A DNA stretch of 7,174 nt from JBOHBN01 sp050698355. Lineage in GTDB: Bacteria; Actinomycetota; Actinomycetes; Streptosporangiales; WHST01. The position numbers were made by a program, and so were the translations under genes. Shown in pieces: positions 1 through 5,828 of this stretch. Position 1 is the stretch's first letter. Each line of letters begins with the position of its first letter. The stretch spans positions 1 through 7,174 of the forward strand of contig JBOHBN010000177.1 of assembly GCA_050698355.1 (NCBI GenBank). Direction: 5' to 3'. Under the pieces are notes generated by a model. It was not told where the DNA came from, ran no database searches, and saw nothing but the letters and a program-made list of their open reading frames with translations.

Positions 1-114
1 GAAGGAGACGGCGTCGAGAGCGTGAACGTCCTCGGTGGACGGACCGCTCGCCGGGAACGTGTGGGTAACCGACTCCACCCGGATGCTCGCGGATGCCTGA
101 TCCGCTAACGCCAT
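1..114 (-). CDS. ABC transporter ATP-binding protein, N-terminal fragment (runs off left edge)
   Basis: Reading the minus strand from ATG at 114-112 gives 38 uninterrupted codons that end exactly at the window edge. Residues 11-20 (IRVESVTHTF) and 31-38 (HALDAVSF) match the opening two beta strands of ABC ATPases, where a 'v..vs.tF' strand is followed by 'aLddvsf' just before the Walker A loop. Walker A, the signature motif and Walker B would lie outside the window, so this is a family-level call from the N-terminus only. The spacing and the 'ALDAVSF' phrase are most like importer ATPases of the nitrate/sulfonate/taurine type, but that is inference. A GGAG lies 9 nt upstream of ATG 114. A second in-frame ATG at 135 would add seven residues and cannot be excluded. 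The gene follows the minus-strand hydrolase operon in the same direction, after a 277-nt gap, so it may have its own promoter. Confidence 0.68.
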   Translation of the reverse strand, partial: MALADQASASIRVESVTHTFPASGPSTEDVHALDAVSF

Positions 115-209
115 GCCGGTCGGCTCCGCCGCCATATCCACGTCCCGTCAGCCAATGCCGCGGTGGGGTGTGGCCGGGCCATCGGCACACACGGCGACGA
201 CCGCTGGTT

Positions 210-225
210 CATGCCTGGCATGCCA
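210..225. repeat. Overlapping palindromes, possible operator
   Basis: CATGCC-T-GGCATG (210-222) is a perfect 6+1+6 inverted repeat. It overlaps TGGCATGCCA (216-225), a perfect 10-bp palindrome. Together they sit about 95-110 nt upstream of the ABC ATPase start on its transcribed strand. The position and dyad symmetry suggest a binding site for a dimeric regulator. No regulator gene is visible in the window and the motif does not match one I can name with confidence. Confidence 0.35.
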
Positions 226-253
226 TCCCTCCGTCGGTTCCCGGGTACCGGAC

Positions 254-293
254 TAGGGCCTACTCAGTACTCAGAAGTCTGATTAATGCCCTA
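254..293. repeat. A/T-rich element with inverted and tandem repeats
   Basis: TAGGGC (254-259) and GCCCTA (288-293) form a 6-bp inverted repeat around a 28-nt spacer. The spacer contains TACTCAG twice in tandem (261-267 and 268-274). This is the most A/T-rich patch of the gap, in otherwise very G/C-rich DNA. A regulatory role for the downstream minus-strand ABC gene is the simplest reading, but no good -35/-10 pair could be picked out. Confidence 0.3.
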
Positions 294-342
294 TGTTCGC
301 CCATGCGTACTCGGCAGTCAAGGGGCGAGCCGCTATCCGTAC

Positions 343-371
343 GACCCGTCGCTCGTACAGGCGCTCGGGTC
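343..371 (-). terminator. Weak hairpin after PHP hydrolase gene
   Basis: GACCCG (343-348) and CGGGTC (366-371) are exact inverted copies, 21 nt beyond the stop codon of the minus-strand PHP gene. The stem is 6 bp, the loop is long at 17 nt and no U-tract follows. This is at best a weak or U-less actinobacterial terminator, and it may be chance in G/C-rich DNA. Confidence 0.2.
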
Positions 372-391
372 AGCCTGCGGGCGGCTGCGGG

Positions 392-2215
392 TCAGGGCTC
401 GACGAGCCGCGCCGCCGGGATGTCGCCATCGAAGGCCTCCGGCAGCAACCACGTGGGGTTGCCAACCGCGACGACCGTTCCGGTCCCATTGCGTACCTGC
501 GCCCGCACATAGGACCCCTCAGGCCCGGCCGCGAGGTCGAGCTCGTACGAACCCGCATGTACGTCACTCGCCGGCACTGTAACGGTGGATGTCGCCGGCT
601 CCAGCGACTTGACGCCCGGCCGGTCGACCACTCCCGACACGACCTCGAGCGTCGCGTCGCTCGGCAGGTCCGTGGCCGTGACACGGATGGGGAGGCGGTC
701 GGCGCTTCGCACGACGCGCCCCATACCCGCGACGTCGCCTATCTCGGTATCCAACGCACCGCGCCACTCGCCGGGATCGGCGAACCAAGCGTGTCCGCGG
801 CGCAAGCCGTCCATCAGGTCTCCGAGTTCGACCGACGGTGACCACACGTGTGTCAGGTAGTTGAACTCCTGGCCGAGCCAGTCCTCGGCGAAGTGGTCGT
901 CGCTCACGCCCGTACCGGTGAAGAAGACCGTGTTACGTGCGGCGACGTCGAAGACGTGCAGCAGCCGTTCGATGTCCTCCCGATGCCCGATCTCGACGAG
1001 GTCGGCGCCGAGGGCGCCCGTCTCTACGATCAGCCGGGAGAGGTCGACGGGGGTCTTCTCGTCGTAGCTGACCCCCATCGGGTGGTTGAAGGACGCGAGC
1101 GCGCCGTGCTCGTGCATGAACTCGACCATCGACCGCGCGCGGTCGATGTCCCAGCTGCGGAACGGCGGGCCGTCCCCGTAGTTCGGCACCTTCAGGTCGC
1201 CACCGAACCAGTTCAGGTGCCGGGTCAGGGACACCTCGAGCGCCTCGTAGTGGCGCACATCGGTGAACCGCTCGGCATATGCGTCCAGGACGCGCCGCCG
1301 CAGCTCGAGGCCCGCACCCCGTTGGCGCTCACGTCGACGGAACCTCAACCTGTCGACGACGGCACGCGCCTCCGCGCCGTTCGCCGAGCGCACGCCGAGG
1401 CGGAGCTTGTGCAACGAGTTGTCCATGGCGACCAGATCGGGCCACAGCTTCGCTATGTCATCCACGGGTCGAAGTACGAGTCGATGCCAGGCGTCCCCAC
1501 GCAACGGGCGCTCGACCACGCCGATCAGGCCGTTCCCCTCTGTGCAGCGCTTGGTCCTCGACACATGTCCGATCCGGTACTCCAGCCGGTACTTGCCCGC
1601 TGGCCTTCCGCCCGAGGCCGGGTGGTACGACGACTGCACCTCCACGAGGAGAACGGCGTCCTCACCGAGCGACTCACCCAGCACGTCGAGCTCGACCGTG
1701 GTGTCCGCAAGGCTGGTGCTGTACCGCATGTTCCACGCGTTGCCGCGGAACCACACGGTTCCCTCACCGTGGTCATCCGCCAACGCGCGGATCCGCAGCG
1801 CGCCACCGGGCTCATGCGGTGACCGCGGCCAGCTGACGAAATCGCCACCGCCCTCGCGTACGGCTCCTTCCCATTCCTCGACCCACGTCCACGAGATGGC
1901 GGGATGGCCCTCGGACTCGACCGGCCCGTCGAAGCGCACTCCCTGCCGGTATCCGTACGCGGAGACGCGGAAGTCGTGGTCGGTCCACCACAGCACGTCC
2001 ACGCCGAGGCGGCTGGCTTCGGAGAGGTGAGCCTCGTAGCTCGCGGTCTGCTCGCTGAACGACGCGTGCAGGTGCATCGCCATGCTCACCGGATCGCTGG
2101 CCGCCCGGCTACCCGCCTTGCGCGCGACCACGGGCCTCCCGAGGCCCTCCACCGGGGTCGATGGCGAGTCGCCCCAGTGGCTTACGGACTCCACACGCGC
2201 TCCATCACCCACCAT
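392..2215 (-). CDS. PHP-domain metallohydrolase, CehA/McbA-like, with inserted beta-rich domain
   Basis: The predicted protein has 607 residues. It carries the metal-ligand motifs of the PHP fold in order: H48-L-H50, TDHD (78-81), FNHP (H378) and TGTGVSDDH (433-441), with EIGHRE (409-413) between the last two. PHP enzymes of the CehA/McbA group use a multi-metal centre to hydrolyse esters or phosphoesters; the substrate here is unknown. The PHP motifs are interrupted at about residues 140-295 by a strand-rich segment (VWFRGNAWNMRYS, then alternating hydrophobic stretches to VVDRLRFRRR) that looks like a beta-sandwich. A second strand-rich domain fills about 500-590. There is no signal peptide or membrane segment, so it is probably cytoplasmic. 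ATG 2215 starts 4 nt after the MOSC stop codon. A GAGG precedes it by only 2 nt, so translation probably depends on coupling. GTG 2131, with GGGAG 4 nt upstream, is an alternative start that keeps all PHP motifs. It is the last gene of the four-gene operon. Confidence 0.8.
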   Translation of the reverse strand: MVGDGARVESVSHWGDSPSTPVEGLGRPVVARKAGSRAASDPVSMAMHLHASFSEQTASYEAHLSEASRLGVDVLWWTDHDFRVSAYGYRQGVRFDGPVESEGHPAISWTWVEEWEGAVREGGGDFVSWPRSPHEPGGALRIRALADDHGEGTVWFRGNAWNMRYSTSLADTTVELDVLGESLGEDAVLLVEVQSSYHPASGGRPAGKYRLEYRIGHVSRTKRCTEGNGLIGVVERPLRGDAWHRLVLRPVDDIAKLWPDLVAMDNSLHKLRLGVRSANGAEARAVVDRLRFRRRERQRGAGLELRRRVLDAYAERFTDVRHYEALEVSLTRHLNWFGGDLKVPNYGDGPPFRSWDIDRARSMVEFMHEHGALASFNHPMGVSYDEKTPVDLSRLIVETGALGADLVEIGHREDIERLLHVFDVAARNTVFFTGTGVSDDHFAEDWLGQEFNYLTHVWSPSVELGDLMDGLRRGHAWFADPGEWRGALDTEIGDVAGMGRVVRSADRLPIRVTATDLPSDATLEVVSGVVDRPGVKSLEPATSTVTVPASDVHAGSYELDLAAGPEGSYVRAQVRNGTGTVVAVGNPTWLLPEAFDGDIPAARLVEP

Positions 2216-2219
2216 CGCC

Positions 2220-3008
2220 TCAAGCGGGCGCCACGACCGGCTCGCCGAACGCGACCGTTCCCGGCTCCTCGACGTCGGCGTGCACGCCGAACCTGATCTC
2301 ACCCGCATGGTGCCTGTCGGGCGTGAGCGCTGCGAGCACGCGGGCATCCTGGCCACCCGCCCCGGGCCGCCGCTCCACGACCGCGCAGCGTGGCAACGGT
2401 CCTCGTACGGTCACGGTCGCGGTGCCCAGGCGCACGCGCTTACCGACCCAGTCGTCCTCGACGAACGGCGGAGCCTGTCCGGTATCGACGACCACCGTGG
2501 CGCGGAAGCGCGCACCGTCGTCGGCGGGGCGGCCGAGCCGCCGGGAGAGGTCGTCGAGCGACGACGTCGTGACGATGGACACCGACCCGCCCCACACGAT
2601 CGCGCCCGGGTCAACGGAGCGGCAGAGCACGACGCTGCGCCCCAGGTACGAGCTCAGCAGCTCGGACCACGGGCCGGCGACGGTGACGAGGCGCACCTCG
2701 CTGCCCCAGTAGTCCCCGGTCATCGCGGGGCCGTCGACGACGACACCGGAGGCCTCGCCGAGCGGGGTACGCATGGTCAGAACCGGTGGATCCAAGGACG
2801 CGCGGCACGCCAGCAAGGCGTCGTTCGACACGGTACGCAAGACCGCGCCGGTGCCGGGGTCGACCAGGCAGAACACCCTGTCGTGCCGCGGCCCGTCCGC
2901 GGTCAGGTCCACCGACGGCAGGCTGACGTGCTCCATGCCCTTGACCGGTGTCAGGCCCAGCCGGGTGATCCGGGCGACGGGGGATCCATCGACGTGTTCG
3001 CGTCCCAC
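2220..3008 (-). CDS. MOSC-domain protein (N-terminal MOSC barrel plus MOSC domain)
   Basis: The 262-residue product starts with the MOSC N-terminal beta-barrel (ARITRLGLTPVKGMEHVSL, residues 12-30, then DGPRHDRVFCLVD at 38-50). The MOSC domain proper follows, with RFRATVVVD (167-175), the conserved cysteine in PRC (C208) and a C-terminal GVHADVEEPGTVAFGEPV. MOSC proteins relate to molybdenum-cofactor sulfurase C-termini and to mARC/YcbX-type reductases of N-hydroxylated compounds. The cysteine is the expected Mo ligand. No ferredoxin domain is fused, unlike YcbX. The length is normal for a stand-alone MOSC_N+MOSC protein. GTG 3008 was chosen because AGGGGAG lies 5 nt upstream and the domain begins about 10 residues later. 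An ATG at 3065 would overlap the upstream gene by 23 nt and has no ribosome site. The stop codon lies 4 nt before the PHP start. Confidence 0.82.
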   Translation of the reverse strand: MGREHVDGSPVARITRLGLTPVKGMEHVSLPSVDLTADGPRHDRVFCLVDPGTGAVLRTVSNDALLACRASLDPPVLTMRTPLGEASGVVVDGPAMTGDYWGSEVRLVTVAGPWSELLSSYLGRSVVLCRSVDPGAIVWGGSVSIVTTSSLDDLSRRLGRPADDGARFRATVVVDTGQAPPFVEDDWVGKRVRLGTATVTVRGPLPRCAVVERRPGAGGQDARVLAALTPDRHHAGEIRFGVHADVEEPGTVAFGEPVVAPA

Positions 3009-3013
3009 CGGGG

Positions 3014-3020
3014 CTCCCCT
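3014..3020 (-). promoter_or_regulatory. Ribosome binding site deciding the MOSC start
   Basis: On the minus strand, AGGGGAG is followed by CCCCG and then GTG at 3008. The layout (purine run, C-rich spacer, GTG) nearly copies the permease site at 5320-5326, and supports GTG 3008 over the ATG at 3065. Confidence 0.55.
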
Positions 3021-3042
3021 GTCGACATGCACCCGTCCGACC

Positions 3043-3885
3043 CTATCGGGCGGCGGTGTACGCATCGTGGACGATGCGGCCCACCTCGGCGGCGACGTCG
3101 GTCGCGGCGGCGCCGCTCACCCCGCCGGCGGTGCCCGGGTCGGCGAAGCCCTCGGTGAGCACGGTCACGACGACGGGACGCTCGTACACCGGCCCGAGGA
3201 ACAGCACGCCCGCGTCGTGGCGCACCCCGGCCAGCTCGCCGGTCTTGTGCGCGACCGGCATCTGGGGCGGTAGGTGGCGCGGCAGCCGGTCGCGTACCTG
3301 CTGCCGGCAGAGCACGTCGAGCGCGGTACGGCGGGAACCCGTCACGAGCACCTCGCCGCGTACGAGCGCGCAGAACAGGTCTGCCATGTCACCTGCGGTC
3401 GTGAGGTTCTCCTCGCCGCGTTCCCGCGCGGCGGTGTCCATCATGCTGCGGGCAAGCCGGGTGGCCGCCAGTCCCTGGTCGCGCAGCAGCTCGGCCACCG
3501 GTTCGAAACCGAGCAGGTCGATGACCACGTTGGTGGCGGTGTTGTCGGACACGATGATCATGAGTGTGAGCAGGTCGCGCAGGCTGAGCCGCTCCACGCT
3601 GGGCAGCTCCTTCAGTACCCCGCTGCCGCCCGCGCGACCGTCGACCGGGACGGGCACGAGCGCATCCAGATCCAGGGCACCGGCGTCCGCCCGCCGCAGG
3701 GCGGCGAGTAGTACGGGCACCTTGATCACCGAAGCCGCGGTGAAGACCTCGTCCGCGCCCCACGCGAGCCGCTCGGCCGCCTCGACGTCCTCGACGACCA
3801 GGCCAAGGCGGGCGCCGTCGCCGCACTCACGTACGGACGCGACCAGCGCGTCCAGCTCCGGGCGCGCCGTAGCCAGCGCACTCAC
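3043..3885 (-). CDS. Class A beta-lactamase-like serine hydrolase, cytoplasmic
   Basis: The 280-residue protein has the three penicillin-recognising motifs in class A order and spacing: S52-V-I-K55, S113-D-N115 and K214-T-G216, followed by VRHDAGVLFLG. S52 is the expected acylated nucleophile. The omega-loop region is shorter than in true class A enzymes. It runs SMMDTAARERGEENLTTAGDMA, where E158 or E159 and N160 are adjacent instead of the ExxxN of Glu166/Asn170, so the deacylating glutamate cannot be assigned securely. There is no signal peptide or lipobox, whereas resistance beta-lactamases are exported. It is therefore better read as a class A-fold peptidase, amidase or esterase acting inside the cell than as antibiotic resistance. 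The start is GTG 3885, whose bases overlap the permease stop (GTGA, 4 nt), a sign of tight translational coupling; no Shine-Dalgarno is seen. It is the second gene of the operon. Confidence 0.85.
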   Translation of the reverse strand: MSALATARPELDALVASVRECGDGARLGLVVEDVEAAERLAWGADEVFTAASVIKVPVLLAALRRADAGALDLDALVPVPVDGRAGGSGVLKELPSVERLSLRDLLTLMIIVSDNTATNVVIDLLGFEPVAELLRDQGLAATRLARSMMDTAARERGEENLTTAGDMADLFCALVRGEVLVTGSRRTALDVLCRQQVRDRLPRHLPPQMPVAHKTGELAGVRHDAGVLFLGPVYERPVVVTVLTEGFADPGTAGGVSGAAATDVAAEVGRIVHDAYTAAR

Positions 3886-5315
3886 AGCAGCACCAGGAAC
3901 AGCACCGCGAACAGCGCGGTGTTGGCGAGCATGATCGCCCAGCCGTTGAACATCATCAGGCGCAGGTTGTTGGACCGCGCGAGACCCATCTGGCCCACCA
4001 TGTCGGCGTTGGGAAAGGGACCGAACCAGTCGATCTGCGAGCTACCCAGCAGGACCGCGGCCCACGCCGTCGGCGGGATGCCCAGCGAGGCGACGATCGG
4101 CGCGAAGAGCTTGTCCATCAACACGACCTGAGCGACCGCGGCGCCGGCCACACCGACCCAGCCGATCATCAGGGCGAGGATGCAGAAGCCGAACGTGCCC
4201 ACCGTCGTCAGAACCGGCTGGGAGGAGTGCAGCAGCGACTGGTACGCCCCGGTCTTGTCGACCAGCTCCAGCAGCGGGTTGAACAGCCAGAACAGCATGA
4301 ACAGCCACAGCAGCTTGGACGCGCCGGTGTACACAGCCTGCGCGATCCGAACCGGCGACAGGCCGCCGGCGAGCCCGGTGACCAGCGCCGTGACCATCAT
4401 GACGATCAGCGCGTACGAGTAACCGGCCTGCAGCGCGACGCCGAGGACGGTGAGCGCGGCGAGCGACACCACGAACGCCCACGTCGCCCGGCGAGGCGCG
4501 CCGCCCGCATCACGAGTGCCTTGTTGGGCCTCCTCGGCGAGCTGAACGTCCGCGGCGTCGTATTCCGCGGTCGCGCGCCTCTGCAGCCAGCGCGCCATCG
4601 CGAACCCGGTGAGGCCTGTGACCGCCGCCATCGGCAGCCCCGCACTCGCCAGGTACGCGGGGTAGCTGAGATCAGCCGCCCCGATAATGGTCACCACCGG
4701 TGGGGTGAACGGCCCCACGAACAGACCCGCCGCACCGGCCGAGTGCAGCATCGCGGCGACCGCCGGTGGCCGCCAACGCACCGCCGCGGCGATCGGGATG
4801 ATGATGGGTGCCAGGATCGCGTTCGCCCCGGCGAGGGTGCCCAGCGCGGCCACCAGGATGAACGACGAGAGCATCACGCCGATCTGTACGCGGGTCGGGG
4901 TGTTGAGGCCGACGCGCTGCATCACCGTGCGCACCAGCGTCTGCGCCGCGCCGGTCTCCCGCGCCACCTGGCCGAGGCCGGCGCCCAGGATGACGATCAG
5001 TCCCACGACGGCGATGAAGCTACCGAGCGACTCGCCGAGCAGCGAGGCCATGGCAACCGGCCCGGACATGGTCATGACCGCGGCGACGATCACCGCGGCG
5101 ATGGTCGCGATCACGACGTCCACGCCGACGATCGCGAGCACCGCATACGCGACGATCGGTGTGATTCCCCACAGCCCCGCCTTGCCCTCCTGCACGGCGA
5201 GTACCACAGCGACGCCGATGGCCACGGCGAACGTCACCAACGCCACGACCCGCTTACGGTCGAACGAGTCGCGCAGGCGATTTCCGGTCGGGGCAGTCGA
5301 CGCGAAGCTGGACAC
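3882..5315 (-). CDS. Multi-pass membrane permease, ion-transporter superfamily-like
   Basis: The 477-residue product is very hydrophobic, with about 11-13 predicted membrane segments, for example around 23-42, 52-80, 99-115, 146-178, 190-213, 220-242, 278-295, 300-318, 333-351, 368-398 and 455-477. A charged cytoplasmic-type loop (about 244-276) divides it into two halves. Both halves contain a GPF motif in a likely re-entrant loop: GLFVGPFTPPV (198-208) and IDWFGPFPNADM (428-439). Two related halves with loop motifs are typical of the ion-transporter superfamily (NhaC, ArsB, DctM, CitM, GntP relatives). NhaC-like or organic-anion permease is my best guess, but the substrate is not recognisable. 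GTG 5315 has GAGGGAG 4 nt upstream. As first gene of the operon, it would deliver the compound on which the following enzymes act, or exchange ions to drive that uptake. Confidence 0.75.
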   Translation of the reverse strand: MSSFASTAPTGNRLRDSFDRKRVVALVTFAVAIGVAVVLAVQEGKAGLWGITPIVAYAVLAIVGVDVVIATIAAVIVAAVMTMSGPVAMASLLGESLGSFIAVVGLIVILGAGLGQVARETGAAQTLVRTVMQRVGLNTPTRVQIGVMLSSFILVAALGTLAGANAILAPIIIPIAAAVRWRPPAVAAMLHSAGAAGLFVGPFTPPVVTIIGAADLSYPAYLASAGLPMAAVTGLTGFAMARWLQRRATAEYDAADVQLAEEAQQGTRDAGGAPRRATWAFVVSLAALTVLGVALQAGYSYALIVMMVTALVTGLAGGLSPVRIAQAVYTGASKLLWLFMLFWLFNPLLELVDKTGAYQSLLHSSQPVLTTVGTFGFCILALMIGWVGVAGAAVAQVVLMDKLFAPIVASLGIPPTAWAAVLLGSSQIDWFGPFPNADMVGQMGLARSNNLRLMMFNGWAIMLANTALFAVLFLVLL

Positions 5316-5319
5316 GGGG

Positions 5320-5326
5320 CTCCCTC
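5320..5326 (-). promoter_or_regulatory. Ribosome binding site of the permease
   Basis: GAGGGAG on the minus strand, then a 4-nt CCCC spacer before GTG 5315. This fixes the GTG as start. Confidence 0.55.
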
Positions 5327-5344
5327 GTAGGCAGTGCAGCGACG

Positions 5345-5362
5345 GACGGTCACCTTACCGTC
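5345..5362. repeat. 6-6-6 inverted repeat, possible operator for the minus operon
   Basis: GACGGT (5345-5350) and ACCGTC (5357-5362) are exact inverted copies around a 6-nt spacer. The minus-strand hexamer TAAGGT (5357-5352) overlaps the centre, so a protein bound here would cover the likely -10 of the permease operon. No regulator gene is in view. Confidence 0.35.
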
Positions 5363-5387
5363 GTTATCTCCGAGTGATCGCGTGGTG

Positions 5388-5424
5388 GTCGTGACCTGGA
5401 TACGGTGGCAGCCAGGGTCACGAC
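5388..5424. repeat. Long inverted repeat upstream of the DUF2252 gene
   Basis: GTCGTGACC (5388-5396) and GGTCACGAC (5416-5424) are exact inverted copies, and the inner TGG (5397-5399) and CCA (5412-5414) also pair if one G (5415) is bulged. The loop contains TACGGT (5401-5406), a possible -10 of the plus-strand gene. Each arm is itself GTC-NN-GAC plus flanks, so it may be two half-sites of a regulator. If that -10 is real, transcription begins inside or just after the right arm, which favours a DNA operator over an RNA hairpin. Confidence 0.45.
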
Positions 5425-5441
5425 GAGAGGCGGGTGCGTGT

Positions 5442-5828
5442 ATGTCGGAGGTGACCGAGCGGCTGCAGCACGGCGAGCCGGAGCAGCGGCGAGCGCGGAT
5501 CGTACGCACCTTGACCGACGCCTTCTCCGACCTGATGGCGGCCAACCCGGCTGCGTTTCGTACGAAGTTCCGCAAGATGGCGGCGGACCCGTTCGCGTTC
5601 TACCGCGGCAACACGCCGCTGTTCTACGCCGACATGCAGGACCTGACCGACCCGTGGGTCGACGAGCGCACCAGCCGGATCTGGATCCAGGGTGACCTGC
5701 ACGCCGAGAACTTCGGCACGTACATGGACGGCGCCGGTGACCTGATCTTCGACGTCAACGACTTCGACGAGGCCTACCTCGGCCTTTACACCTGGGACCT
5801 GCAGAGACTGGCGCCAGCGTGGCGTTGA
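5442..5828 (+). CDS. DUF2252 N-terminal half as read (truncated by frameshift)
   Basis: If translated as written, 128 residues are made. The last four (PAWR) are out of frame with the family. The piece contains the phosphotransferase-like loop G84-D-L-H87-A-E-N90 and N106-D-F-D109, but lacks everything after them, so it is unlikely to fold into an active enzyme alone. Confidence 0.6.
   Translation: MSEVTERLQHGEPEQRRARIVRTLTDAFSDLMAANPAAFRTKFRKMAADPFAFYRGNTPLFYADMQDLTDPWVDERTSRIWIQGDLHAENFGTYMDGAGDLIFDVNDFDEAYLGLYTWDLQRLAPAWR
5808..5817. other. Frameshift site: perfect palindrome CTGGCGCCAG
   Basis: The frame break of the DUF2252 gene falls at the centre of this 10-bp perfect palindrome. The expected family reading, L-A-A-S, needs one more base here, for example CTGGCGGCCAG. 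That sequence has the same arms and one central G; losing it gives the observed sequence. No long homopolymer and no X-XXY-YYZ slippery heptamer is present. Confidence 0.6.

Larger units (their letters stand above)
115..391. other. Intergenic gap with palindromes, no gene seen
   Basis: This stretch separates the end of the PHP hydrolase from the start of the ABC ATPase, both on the minus strand. Short open frames here have no recognisable protein features. Part of it (roughly 255-295) is clearly more A/T-rich than its surroundings, which fits a promoter or operator region for the ABC gene. It holds a perfect palindrome near 216-225, a tandem heptamer at 261-274, a TAGGGC/GCCCTA inverted repeat spanning 254-293 and a weak hairpin at 343-371. 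No tRNA-like cloverleaf was seen. Confidence 0.6.
5316..5441. promoter_or_regulatory. Divergent promoter/operator region
   Basis: The only head-to-head gap in the window, 126 nt between the GTG of the permease and the ATG of the DUF2252 gene, must carry promoters for both directions. TANNNT-type -10 candidates are TAAGGT on the minus strand (5357-5352, 36 nt from the GTG) and TACGGT on the plus strand (5401-5406, 35 nt from the ATG). No convincing TTGACA-like -35 sits at 16-18 nt from either one. Each hexamer lies inside an inverted repeat, described separately. Confidence 0.45.

Noticed and set aside
366..395. Direct repeat CGGGTCAG at 366-373 and 388-395
   Set aside because: An 8-bp repeat in G/C-rich sequence that straddles the end of the PHP gene; likely chance.
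93..841. Plus-strand frames across the 115-391 gap
   Set aside because: Arginine/proline-rich translations without family motifs, running into the antisense of the PHP gene. They are not supported as genes.
848..1822. Long plus-strand open frame of 324 codons opposite the PHP gene
   Set aside because: It is the antisense of clear PHP sequence, has no recognisable motif, and long antisense frames are expected in very G/C-rich DNA. The same applies to 2082-3158, 3056-3934 and 4227-5330 on the plus strand and 5786-6877 on the minus strand.
3009..3065. MOSC start at ATG 3065 or GTG 3032
   Set aside because: The ATG has no ribosome site and overlaps the upstream gene by 23 nt; GTG 3032 has only a weak GGTCGGACGG ahead. 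GTG 3008 has a strong site at normal spacing.
3043..3885. Antibiotic-resistance beta-lactamase
   Set aside because: There is no signal peptide, no secure Glu166 equivalent, and the operon context is metabolic. Only the fold and the SxxK/SDN/KTG motifs are shared.
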